DNA of 14,161 bases from a bacterium (GTDB taxonomy: Bacteria > Patescibacteriota > Minisyncoccia > UBA6257 > Brennerbacteraceae). The notes beneath the pieces were generated by a model, which saw only the letters and a program-made list of their open reading frames with translations, searched no databases and had not been told where the DNA came from. Below are positions 7,359 through 13,498 of this stretch, piece by piece. Within the stretch, counting starts at the first letter, position 1. Every line of letters begins with the position of its first letter. The DNA lies in the NCBI GenBank assembly GCA_027310425.1, contig DAIDAW010000016.1, positions 1-14,161 on the forward strand, in the 5' to 3' direction. The translations under genes were made by a program, and so were the position numbers.

Positions 7359-9227
7359 ATGAAAAATCTTTTCAAAAACCTACTTTTGGTCGCCATTCTT
7401 TTCGTCGTGCTCTCCGCTCTTTTTTCATTTTTTGTTGGGGAAAAGACGGGAACTGCGCAAACGATTCCTTTGAGCGACGTGGCGCAGAAAATCCAGGCAG
7501 GTCAGGTGAAGAAAATTTCCGTTCGCGACAATACGCTGACCGTGACAGATACGGATAACAAGACGTGGACGTCGGAGAAAGAAGCTGAAACGTCGCTTTC
7601 GCAGTCGCTTGCAAATCTCGGCGTTGACAAAACAAAGCTAGGGACAGTCAATATCCAGGTGAGCGCGGATTCGGGTAATAGCGCGCTGTGGCTTACGATT
7701 CTCATCAACGTGATCGCGCCATTTCTGGTTATCATTGCGCTGTTCTGGTTCATGTCGCGCCAGGCACAGAAAGGCATGGCGCAGACGTTTAATTTCGGCA
7801 GGGTGAATTTGAAATTATTTACGAATCCTAAGGAACGCACAACGTTCCGCGATGTCGCGGGCGCAAAGGAAGCAAAGGAAGAGTTGCGGGAAATCGTTGA
7901 TTTCCTGCGCAACGCGAAAAAATTCCTGGACATCGGCGCCCGGATTCCGCGCGGCGTGCTCCTTATGGGCGCTCCGGGAACCGGCAAAACGCTGTTGGCG
8001 CGCGCGATTGCAGGCGAGGCAGGCGTGCCATTTTTCCACATTTCCGGTTCCGAATTCGTTGAATTGTTCGTCGGCGTTGGGGCAAGCAGGGTGCGTGATC
8101 TGTTTTCCACCGCGAAGAAAGCAGCGCCGGCGATCATTTTCATTGACGAGATCGACGCAGTCGGCAGGCAGCGTGGCACCGGGATGGGTGGCGGGCACGA
8201 CGAACGCGAGCAGACGCTCAACCAGATTCTGGTCGAGATGGACGGATTTGACCGCGAAACGAATATTATTGTGGTTGCCGCGACGAATCGGCCTGACGTG
8301 CTCGATCCCGCATTGCTTCGCCCCGGCAGATTCGACCGCAGGATTGTGATTGATTTACCCGATGTGAAGGAGCGGGAAGATATTTTGAGTTTGCACATGA
8401 AAAATAAGAAAGCGGCGCAGGACGTAAACTTACACCGGGTTGCGCAGCGCACGCCTGGATTCGCCGGCGCTGATCTCGCGAATCTTGTGAATGAAGCGGC
8501 ATTGCTTGCGGCGCGCAAGAATAAAAAACAAATAGAGCAGGAGGAGCTGCTGGTTGCGATGGAAAAAGTCATTCTCGGACCTGAACGGAAAAGCCACGTT
8601 CTGACGCCCAAGGAGCGCGAGATCACCGCGTATCACGAAGCCGGCCACGCGCTCGTTGCCGCGATGCTTCCGAATGCCGATCCAGTGCACAAAATCTCGA
8701 TTATTTCGCGGGGCAGGGCTGCGGGATATACCTTGAAGTTGCCGGTCGAAGACCAGCACCTGTATACGAAATCGCATTTTATCGACGAACTCGCGAGTTT
8801 GCTGGGCGGATACGCGGCAGAGGAGATTGTGTTTCGTGAACTTACGACCGGCGCGTCCAATGATTTGCAGCACGCGACTGATCTTGCGCGCAGCCTCGTG
8901 ACCGAGTACGGCATGTCGGAAAAATTCGGCCCCATCAGTTTTAACGTATCCGGCGGCATGGTGTTTTTGGGCCGCGATTTGGGAGTCGAACGCGATTATT
9001 CGGAACGGGTTGCGCAGGAAATCGACGAGGAAGTCCAGGGATTTTTGCGCCGCGCCCAGGAAACCGCGAAAAAAATACTGACCACGAAGCGCAAGATTCT
9101 TGATGCGATCGCAAAACGCCTCATCGACGCGGAAACCATCGAAAAAGAAGAATTCGAATCGATTATCGCGAACTTCAAAGTGAAAAAACAGCGGCGCGCG
9201 CAGCTCCAAAAAGAACACGAAACGTAA
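7359..9227 (+). CDS. ftsH: ATP-dependent zinc metalloprotease FtsH
   Basis: This 622-residue membrane-anchored AAA+ protease degrades misfolded or short-lived membrane and cytosolic proteins as a hexamer. Two membrane segments (about residues 5-26 and 109-133) flank a periplasmic-side domain. The AAA domain has Walker A GAPGTGKT (204-211), the pore motif FVGVG (237-241), Walker B FIDEID (261-266) and the second region of homology ending RPGRFDRR with arginine fingers. The protease domain has HEAGH (426-430; zinc ligands His426 and His430, catalytic Glu427) and the third ligand Asp502 in the TTGASNDLQHATDLAR segment. All key residues are intact and the length is normal. It has its own promoter, is separated from dnaE by a likely terminator, and appears to be transcribed alone. 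Confidence 0.98.
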   Translation: MKNLFKNLLLVAILFVVLSALFSFFVGEKTGTAQTIPLSDVAQKIQAGQVKKISVRDNTLTVTDTDNKTWTSEKEAETSLSQSLANLGVDKTKLGTVNIQVSADSGNSALWLTILINVIAPFLVIIALFWFMSRQAQKGMAQTFNFGRVNLKLFTNPKERTTFRDVAGAKEAKEELREIVDFLRNAKKFLDIGARIPRGVLLMGAPGTGKTLLARAIAGEAGVPFFHISGSEFVELFVGVGASRVRDLFSTAKKAAPAIIFIDEIDAVGRQRGTGMGGGHDEREQTLNQILVEMDGFDRETNIIVVAATNRPDVLDPALLRPGRFDRRIVIDLPDVKEREDILSLHMKNKKAAQDVNLHRVAQRTPGFAGADLANLVNEAALLAARKNKKQIEQEELLVAMEKVILGPERKSHVLTPKEREITAYHEAGHALVAAMLPNADPVHKISIISRGRAAGYTLKLPVEDQHLYTKSHFIDELASLLGGYAAEEIVFRELTTGASNDLQHATDLARSLVTEYGMSEKFGPISFNVSGGMVFLGRDLGVERDYSERVAQEIDEEVQGFLRRAQETAKKILTTKRKILDAIAKRLIDAETIEKEEFESIIANFKVKKQRRAQLQKEHET

Positions 9228-9287
9228 CCGTGCGCCGCAGCGGGGCGTATTCGAGGATTCCCGCTAAAAACAGATGTAAACTCGGAA

Positions 9288-9318
9288 TCAAATGCGTACT
9301 CAGTTATCCGCATTTTGA
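9288..9318. terminator. stem-loop between convergent ftsH and the tRNA-Ile(UAU) island
   Basis: TCAAATGCG (9288-9296) pairs with CGCATTTTGA (9309-9318), 9 bp with one bulged T and a 12-nt loop. It lies between two convergent units and could stop both, but no long U-run follows on either strand. Confidence 0.35.
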
Positions 9319-9324
9319 TGGTGG

Positions 9325-9499
9325 TGCGTCTGGAGGGATCCGAACTTCCAGCCAACCATGTATCCGCTCGCAAAGGTGCGCACTCCTGGATTCGAACCAG
9401 GGACCGACCGTGTATAAGACGGCTGCTCTACCGCTGAGCTAAGTGCGCAAGAAACGACGGGCAGGTAAGACGATTGCTTTTCCATTGAGCTAGAGACGC
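9325..9499 (-). pseudogene. interrupted, degenerate tRNA whose halves flank tRNA-Ile(UAU)
   Basis: The 5' half (9499 to about 9465) has a GCGTCTC acceptor strand, T8 and A9, a 15-nt D arm with GG, and ATCGT followed by CTTAC. The 3' half (about 9361 to 9325) has ATGGT, a 5-nt variable region, a T arm with TTCGGAT, the strand CAGACGC, A73 and an encoded CCA. The halves fit each other: six of seven acceptor pairs (GCGTCT/AGACGC) and all five anticodon-stem pairs (ATCGT/ATGGT, two G-U). Joining them gives exact cloverleaf spacing and a 7-nt anticodon loop, either CTTACAC (Val, UAC) or CTTATAC (Ile, UAU). The 103-nt insert contains intact tRNA-Ile(UAU). Defects are C7-C66, C13-A22, two A-C pairs in the T stem and G at position 58. 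Decay is therefore the simplest reading, but a spliced or processed gene is not excluded. Confidence 0.5.
9377..9448 (-). tRNA. tRNA-Ile(UAU), nested inside another tRNA-like gene
   Basis: The cloverleaf is complete: acceptor GCGCACT/AGTGCGC, D stem GCTC/GAGC, anticodon stem GCCGT/ACGGT with loop CTTATAC (anticodon TAT at 9416-9414), variable region CGGTC, T stem CCTGG/CCAGG with loop TTCGAAT, and A73 at 9377. CCA is not encoded (CCT follows). An unmodified UAU anticodon for AUA is rare in bacteria, which usually read AUA with a CAU tRNA modified to lysidine by TilS. AUA codons are used in this window, for example at 367-369 in the yvcK frame. It lies between the two halves of a degenerate tRNA on the same strand. 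Confidence 0.88.
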
Positions 9500-9556
9500 A
9501 GTTTTGCATGCACTACGGCGCTTGCTGCCGCAGGGTTTCGTGCGCGGTTTTCCAGA

Positions 9557-9570
9557 GTAGTATATACTAC
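9557..9570. promoter_or_regulatory. palindromic -10 region, possible bidirectional promoter or operator
   Basis: GTAGTATATACTAC is a perfect 14-bp palindrome. Read on the plus strand it gives TATACT (9563-9568) 6 nt before the ATG of the reductase gene. Read on the minus strand it gives TATACT (9564-9559) with TTTCCA (9587-9582) 17 nt further upstream, pointing at the tRNA island about 60 nt away. It could serve both directions, or be an operator. Confidence 0.5.
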
Positions 9571-9574
9571 AAGT

Positions 9575-10312
9575 ATGAAACTGGAAAATAAAGTCGTGCT
9601 TATCACCGGCGCGTCCCGGGGCATCGGCAGGGCGATTGCGTTTGCCGCGGCGCGCGAAGGAGCGCGCGTGCTGGTGAATTATCGCGTAAACGAGCAGAAG
9701 GCGCGTGAGGTTGTGGAACAGATCGGAGCCGCGCAGGCGTATGCAGTGCAGGCTGATGTTTCTCGGGAAGACGGCGTGCGCACGCTTGTTGCCGAAACCA
9801 TCCTTCATTTCGGTAAAATTGACGTGCTCGTGAATAACGCCGGCTCGATCATCCGGCCCGGCGACTGGAAAACAGACCTGATGGTGTGGCATAAAACGAT
9901 TGATACCAACTTGACGAGCGCATGGCTTATGATCCGCGAGACCGCGCCGTACATGCTCAAGCGCGGGAAAGGAGCGATCGTGAACATCGGATCAGTATAC
10001 GGCGTGCTCGGCGCGGCAGGCGTGTTGGCGTATACGTCGGCAAAGGGAGGCCTTCTTACCTTGACGAAATCCTTCGCGAAGGAATTCGCGCCCGCGGTGC
10101 GCGTGAACGCGGTTCTGCCCAGCAACGTCGTGACCGATATGGCGGCCGGCGCCGGATCGCAGCTGCTCGAACAGTTCCGCAGGGAAACGGCGCTCCAGCG
10201 CATCGCAATGCCGGAAGAGATCGCCAAACCGGTTCTTTTTCTCGCCTCCGACGAGGCAAGCTATATCACCGGCGAAGCGCTCGCGGTTGACGGCGGGTAC
10301 AGCCTGCGCTGA
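9575..10312 (+). CDS. SDR-family oxidoreductase, FabG-like 3-oxoacyl-ACP reductase
   Basis: The 245-residue protein is a classical short-chain dehydrogenase/reductase. The cofactor loop is TGASRGIG (11-18), followed by NYR at the end of beta-2, which favours NADPH, then NNAG (87-90), Asn112, and the catalytic Ser140, Tyr153 and Lys157 (YTSAK). The C-terminal segment is ITGEALAVDGGYSLR. It resembles FabG, which reduces 3-oxoacyl-ACP in fatty-acid synthesis, but no fatty-acid genes are adjacent and many patescibacteria lack that pathway, so the real substrate is uncertain. The usual PG before the substrate loop reads PS (182-183). The ATG at 9575 begins the canonical KLENKVVLITG start and lies 6 nt after a TATACT box, suggesting a leaderless message. 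Confidence 0.92.
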   Translation: MKLENKVVLITGASRGIGRAIAFAAAREGARVLVNYRVNEQKAREVVEQIGAAQAYAVQADVSREDGVRTLVAETILHFGKIDVLVNNAGSIIRPGDWKTDLMVWHKTIDTNLTSAWLMIRETAPYMLKRGKGAIVNIGSVYGVLGAAGVLAYTSAKGGLLTLTKSFAKEFAPAVRVNAVLPSNVVTDMAAGAGSQLLEQFRRETALQRIAMPEEIAKPVLFLASDEASYITGEALAVDGGYSLR

Positions 10313-10316
10313 AGCG

Positions 10317-10336
10317 GAAAATTGATTTTCTTTTTT
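10317..10336 (+). terminator. possible weak terminator after the reductase gene
   Basis: GAAAA-TTGA-TTTTC is followed by six T, just after the stop codon. The stem is short and AT-rich, and the -35 box of the next promoter overlaps it. Confidence 0.3.
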
Positions 10337-10350
10337 GCGGTTTGTACAAT
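10322..10350 (+). promoter_or_regulatory. promoter of the PilO-like gene, near-leaderless
   Basis: TTGATT (10322-10327), a 17-nt spacer and TACAAT (10345-10350) stand 8 nt before the ATG at 10359. The predicted leader is 1-2 nt and there is no Shine-Dalgarno sequence. Confidence 0.65.
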
Positions 10351-10358
10351 ACGAAACC

Positions 10359-10892
10359 ATGGCGGCACCAGATTTCTTCAATTTCAGGGAAAACGCGCGC
10401 AGACTCATCATCGTGTCCGCGGGAGTTTCGCTCGCGCTGATTGCAGGCATCGTGTTCGTATTATGGCAAAGCGCTGCCCGGATAGATGCAATCGCAGGAA
10501 TGCGCCGCAATCTCGCTGCTACCCAGATTGCCTTCAACCAATTGAGCACGTTGCGATCCGAACAGCAGCGGGCCGAACCGTATCTGCGGCAGCTCAGGAT
10601 CGTATTTCCCGATGAAGAAGCGTTATTCACATTGACTGGTTCTTTGCAGGATGCCGCGGAAAAGAACCGCGTGCGCCAGAATTTCGCGTTTGGCTCGGTA
10701 TATCAAGGAGACGCGAATTCGCAGAAAAATATCGGATTTACGCTGACGGCGCAGGCGACGCTTGGCGATTTTGTTTCGTACTTGCGCGCTTTGGAACAGA
10801 TGCCGTTTTTCATCGATGTAGGGAATATCGAGGTAAACAAGACGGATCAAGGGTATCAGTTCAACACTCTTGGCAGAATTATTCTTCGTTGA
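10359..10892 (+). CDS. PilO-like membrane protein (type IV pilus assembly family)
   Basis: The 177-residue protein has a short cytoplasmic N-terminus, one membrane segment (about 16-36), a helical, probably coiled-coil region (about 40-80), and a C-terminal alpha/beta domain. Its IGFTLTAQATLGDFVSYLRA and MPFFIDVGNIEV stretches resemble the ferredoxin-like fold of PilO/GspM, which links inner-membrane PilN to the pilus secretin or alignment complex. The match rests on architecture and pattern, not on a catalytic motif. The ATG at 10359 is chosen over an in-frame upstream ATG at 10335 because that one lies before the -10 box. The gene is probably co-transcribed with the next, 7 nt downstream. 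No pilM, pilN or pilB is adjacent here. Confidence 0.55.
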   Translation: MAAPDFFNFRENARRLIIVSAGVSLALIAGIVFVLWQSAARIDAIAGMRRNLAATQIAFNQLSTLRSEQQRAEPYLRQLRIVFPDEEALFTLTGSLQDAAEKNRVRQNFAFGSVYQGDANSQKNIGFTLTAQATLGDFVSYLRALEQMPFFIDVGNIEVNKTDQGYQFNTLGRIILR

Positions 10893-10899
10893 TTAAAGT

Positions 10900-11217
10900 A
10901 TGGCGTTGTTCGAAAAAACAGGTGGCTTAAAGCTTCACGTCGGCAAAAAAGACGCGTCGGGCTATCTTATTGCCGCGGCGCTGCTCTCGCTTGTCTTGGC
11001 AGCCGGGACGGGGTATAGTGTATGGTACGCGAGTTCCTTGGTGCAAAAATTATCAGCGCCGGCTGGCGGCGATACGTTGAACGGAAATCGTTTTCAAATC
11101 GAGCAGGCAAAGGCGGATTTGCGGCTTCAGGGTGCGGAATATTGGATGCAGAATTTTCGGGCAGCATCATCTACTGCAACGACAACGCCGAAAACTTCTC
11201 CGAGCCCCAAACGCTAG
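10900..11217 (+). CDS. small single-pass membrane protein, unknown function
   Basis: The 105-residue protein has a basic N-terminus, one strong membrane segment (about 21-43), a short extracytoplasmic region (with a possible helix at 64-88) and a Ser/Thr/Pro-rich tail ending PSPKR. No catalytic motif or known family is recognisable. It begins 7 nt after the PilO-like stop, so the two are probably one operon and may act together at the membrane. The low-complexity tail looks like an exposed linker. Family assignment was not possible. Confidence 0.65.
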   Translation: MALFEKTGGLKLHVGKKDASGYLIAAALLSLVLAAGTGYSVWYASSLVQKLSAPAGGDTLNGNRFQIEQAKADLRLQGAEYWMQNFRAASSTATTTPKTSPSPKR

Positions 11218-11317
11218 GAAGATAGGACAGATGCTGTGGGGGACTGATAGATGATGTGCGCTTGGCAGAAAGCGGGAAAGCGATGCTTTGATCCTGCGCG
11301 CGATCGAAAAACATATT

Positions 11318-11392
11318 GGGCACTTAGCTCAGTGGTAGAGCGCGTCTCTGATAAAGACGAGGCCAAAGGTCCGATCCCTTTAGTGCCCACCA
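11318..11392 (+). tRNA. tRNA-Ile(GAU)
   Basis: The acceptor is GGGCACT/AGTGCCC, the D stem GCTC/GAGC, the anticodon stem CGTCT/AGACG with loop CTGATAA (anticodon GAT at 11350-11352), and the T stem AAAGG/CCTTT. A73 is at 11389 and CCA is encoded at 11390-11392, unlike the other intact tRNAs here. The T loop is TCCGATC, with C at position 55. It reads AUU and AUC; AUA would be left to tRNA-Ile(UAU). Confidence 0.95.
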
Positions 11393-11401
11393 TCCGATTG
11401 C

Positions 11402-11433
11402 AGCAAGGCAAATTTTTGCTCCTGTTTGTTTTT
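11402..11433 (+). terminator. possible terminator after tRNA-Ile(GAU)
   Basis: AGCAA (11402-11406) pairs with TTGCT (11416-11420); a tighter alternative GCAA-ATTT-TTGC lies inside. A T-rich tail follows to 11433. Confidence 0.4.
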
Positions 11434-11491
11434 CCAAGATAGGTTTTGAGGCGGAAACAAGCTATCCTGTGTATAGAAGAGGCTTGCGTTG

Positions 11492-11514
11492 TGCTATACT
11501 GAATTTAGTATAAA
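11492..11514 (+). promoter_or_regulatory. promoter region of the MscS-like gene
   Basis: TGCTATACT (11492-11500) is an extended -10 element, and a second -10-like TATAAA follows at 11509-11514. Either would leave a leader of about 70-86 nt, in contrast to the near-leaderless genes elsewhere in the window. Confidence 0.5.
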
Positions 11515-11557
11515 GGTCGGAAGCGGAGGCGCAGACAGACGTTTTCCGCGTTCAACA

Positions 11558-11596
11558 ATGGAATCATCGAATAAAATAACAATACTGCATCAATGA
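11558..11596 (+). CDS. possible 12-codon upstream ORF coupled to the MscS-like gene
   Basis: ATG at 11558 opens a 12-codon frame (MESSNKITILHQ) whose TGA stop overlaps the ATG of the next gene as ATGA. Such overlap favours translational coupling. No Shine-Dalgarno sequence is visible, and a frame this short can arise by chance. Confidence 0.25.
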   Translation: MESSNKITILHQ

Positions 11597-12300
11597 ATAC
11601 GTTTAACGGTTTATCCTTGCAGTTCGTCGATTTGCAGAGCGCATTGTATAGTGCGCTTGTTTTGGTGTACCAGGAAGTGCTCATATTCATTCCGGTCATC
11701 CTCGTCGCATTGCTCGTTTTAATCATCGGGCTCATTATTGCGAAGGGGCTGGGGCGGCTGGTTGAGCAAGTCGTATCGCTGACGAAGATTGACTCCTGGC
11801 TCGCAAAAACCGGCGCGCGCACGTTTTTCGACCGCGCGGGTATGCGTTTGGATGTGGGCAAATTCCTCGGCGAGCTCGTAAAATGGGTTACCATCCTTGC
11901 GTTTTTGATGGCGTCCGCTGACATTTTGCGGCTTTCCGCAGTGACGGACGCGATCAGCGGCTTGCTTGCGTATCTGCCGAACGTGATCGTAGCATCGGTC
12001 ATTTTGCTTTTGACCGTGGTATTCGGCGGGTTTGTCCAGAAAGCGGTGCGCGGCGCAATCAGCGGCGCGAGCCTGCAGGCGGCGAACTTCGTGAGTGCCG
12101 TCGTGAAGTGGGCGGTGTTCATTTTCGGCTTCCTGGTTTCGCTCCAGCAGCTGAACATCGCGACTGACGTGATCAATATCGTGTTGATCGGGTTGGTGAG
12201 CATGTTCGCGATTGCCGGCGGCCTTGCGTTCGGCCTTGGCGGCAGGGATTATGCGCACGATTTGCTGGAACGGTTCCGTTCCGAAGTCGAAGAGCGCTAA
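11593..12300 (+). CDS. MscS/CmpX-type multi-pass membrane protein (conserved TM helix family)
   Basis: The 235-residue protein has an N-terminal helix segment (about 28-50, with IIGLIIAKGLGRLVEQ after it) and further hydrophobic segments at about 93-108, 120-147, 166-186 and 191-216. It ends AFGLGGRDYAHDLLERF, a sequence typical of the CmpX/'conserved TM helix' relatives of the small-conductance mechanosensitive channels. It lacks the large cytoplasmic beta domain of MscS. A role in osmotic or membrane-tension response is inferred from the family only. The gene has its own promoter and a structured leader, and is followed by a strong hairpin. Confidence 0.75.
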   Translation: MNTFNGLSLQFVDLQSALYSALVLVYQEVLIFIPVILVALLVLIIGLIIAKGLGRLVEQVVSLTKIDSWLAKTGARTFFDRAGMRLDVGKFLGELVKWVTILAFLMASADILRLSAVTDAISGLLAYLPNVIVASVILLLTVVFGGFVQKAVRGAISGASLQAANFVSAVVKWAVFIFGFLVSLQQLNIATDVINIVLIGLVSMFAIAGGLAFGLGGRDYAHDLLERFRSEVEER

Positions 12301-12320
12301 TGCGATTCAGTAAACCAAAG

Positions 12321-12350
12321 CGACAAATGCCGCGTGAGCGGCATTTGTTG
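12321..12350 (+). terminator. strong stem-loop after the MscS-like gene
   Basis: CGACAAATGCCGC pairs over 13 bp (one G-U) with GCGGCATTTGTTG around a GTGA tetraloop. The tail is T-rich but broken by G (TTGCTTGTTG). It lies just upstream of the folD -35 box. Confidence 0.6.
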
Positions 12351-12378
12351 TTGCTTGTTGTGCGTATGATGGTATACT
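12351..12378 (+). promoter_or_regulatory. promoter of folD, leaderless
   Basis: TTGCTT (12351-12356), a 16-nt spacer and an extended -10 TGGTATACT ending at 12378. Start of transcription 7-8 nt downstream falls at the second ATG (12386), so it decides the start in favour of that codon. Confidence 0.6.
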
Positions 12379-12385
12379 GATGCCG

Positions 12386-13219
12386 ATGGTCATCAATGGC
12401 ATCCAGCTTGCGGAAAAATTGATTCGATCGCTCAAGCGGAGCCCGGTTCTCGCGCGCATCGCCGGGAAGACGATTGCGGTGTGCTGTGTACAGCCGAGTG
12501 CAGAAACGAACGTTTTTATCGCGCAGAAACAGGCGCTTGCGGACCGCGTGGGGCTCAAACTCCGCGTATATGAATACTGTTCTGGCTTGACGCAGCGGGA
12601 ATTTATCGAAGAAATTCACGCATTGAATGCCGATCCCGATGTGGTAGGTATTATTCTCCAGCTGCCGCTGCCTGCGCACCTTGATTCCCAGCGCTGTTTT
12701 AATGCCATCGACATCCGCAAAGATATTGACGTGCTTTCTGACGCGGCATTCAAGAAGTTTTATGCGAAAAAGACGAATGTGATGCCGCCGGTTGCCGGCG
12801 CGATTGATTATATCGTTGTCGAGCACAAAATCGCGGTGCATGGCGCATTCGCGCTCGTGTTGGGCGCCGGCAGATTGGTCGGCATGCCGTGCCTCGTATG
12901 GTGTGTGCACAATGGCGCAGGCGCGTGTTCGTTCCGCGAATGGGGAGATGCAGCGCAGCTGATGCTGCCGCAAGCAGATATCATTATCGCGGGACTGGGT
13001 ATGCCGCGTTCGGTCACAAGTTATGGCATGAAAGAAGGGGCGATCGTGTTTGACGTGGGGTTTTCGCGCGAAGGCGGTAAAATCGTGGGGGATGTTGATT
13101 TTGATGCTGTGTCAGCAAAAGCGCGTTATATTACACCGGTGCCCGGCGGCATCGGGCCATTGACAGTCGCGATGCTGTTCAAAAATCTCGTGGAGCTGCA
13201 AAAAGAATACAAGAAATAA
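12386..13219 (+). CDS. folD: bifunctional methylenetetrahydrofolate dehydrogenase/cyclohydrolase
   Basis: The 277-residue protein interconverts 5,10-methylene-, 5,10-methenyl- and 10-formyl-tetrahydrofolate with NADP(H). The conserved LQLPLP, KDID (family KDVDG), LGAGRLVGMP cofactor loop, KEGAIVFDVGFSREGG, GDVDFDAV and ITPVPGGIGPLTVAMLF segments are present. The catalytic Lys is Lys48 in FIAQK. The Tyr normally four residues before it is Phe44, and the lysine normally two residues after it is Ala50. KDVDGFHP is altered to KDIDVLSD. These changes are in keeping with the divergent FolD of patescibacteria but leave the cyclohydrolase activity uncertain. The ATG at 12386 is preferred to that at 12380 because the promoter's predicted start site falls there. 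Confidence 0.9.
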   Translation: MVINGIQLAEKLIRSLKRSPVLARIAGKTIAVCCVQPSAETNVFIAQKQALADRVGLKLRVYEYCSGLTQREFIEEIHALNADPDVVGIILQLPLPAHLDSQRCFNAIDIRKDIDVLSDAAFKKFYAKKTNVMPPVAGAIDYIVVEHKIAVHGAFALVLGAGRLVGMPCLVWCVHNGAGACSFREWGDAAQLMLPQADIIIAGLGMPRSVTSYGMKEGAIVFDVGFSREGGKIVGDVDFDAVSAKARYITPVPGGIGPLTVAMLFKNLVELQKEYKK

Positions 13220-13228
13220 CTGTTGTTG

Positions 13229-13266
13229 TGCTATAAAAAAGTACAGCTCCGCCGAGGGGTGAGCTG
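13229..13266 (+). promoter_or_regulatory. extended -10 promoter and stem-loop upstream of the small ORF
   Basis: TGCTATAAA (13229-13237) is an extended -10 element just after the folD stop. CAGCTC (13244-13249) and GAGCTG (13261-13266) form a 6-bp stem with an 11-nt loop, without a following U-run. It may be a leader structure for the ORF at 13298 or a weak folD terminator. Confidence 0.4.
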
Positions 13267-13297
13267 GAGACGCGATATGCGCGTTGCAGGAGGGTTG

Positions 13298-13498
13298 ATG
13301 ATTTTAGAACCCGACTGCTTTTACAAGCAAAGTGGAAAATACACTGGCGAATTTCCAAAAGGAGACAAAGAGCGTGCCTGTGTAGTTGTTGATCCTGAAT
13401 TTGCGGTCAATGGCAACAGTTACGTTTTATGTATGTGTGTCAATTGTACGAATTCCTGGACATTCTTTGAGATGCGCACGACGTGTTTGTCCCTGTGA
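13298..13498 (+). CDS. small hypothetical protein, possibly truncated
   Basis: The 66-residue frame starts at an ATG preceded by AGGAGG with 4-nt spacing, the only strong Shine-Dalgarno site noticed in the window. The sequence contains CMCVNC and other cysteines; no family is recognisable. Its last 79 nt overlap, on the opposite strand, the 3' end of the endonuclease gene. That overlap could mean the frame is spurious, or that arrival of the endonuclease gene replaced its original end. An upstream GTG/TTG extension in the same frame is possible but lacks a ribosome site. Confidence 0.35.
   Translation: MILEPDCFYKQSGKYTGEFPKGDKERACVVVDPEFAVNGNSYVLCMCVNCTNSWTFFEMRTTCLSL

Noticed and set aside
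7502..8626. Open frame of 374 codons on the minus strand inside ftsH
   Set aside because: It is antisense to the AAA domain, Ser/Arg-rich with no domain; the plus-strand gene fully explains the open reading.
9362..9464. The 103-nt insert in the degenerate tRNA as a self-splicing group I intron
   Set aside because: It is far too short for a group I core, and nearly three quarters of it is a canonical tRNA.
9300..9892. Minus-strand frames covering the tRNA island and the start of the reductase gene
   Set aside because: They are translations of tRNA sequence or antisense to a conserved reductase; stems and loops explain the sequence.
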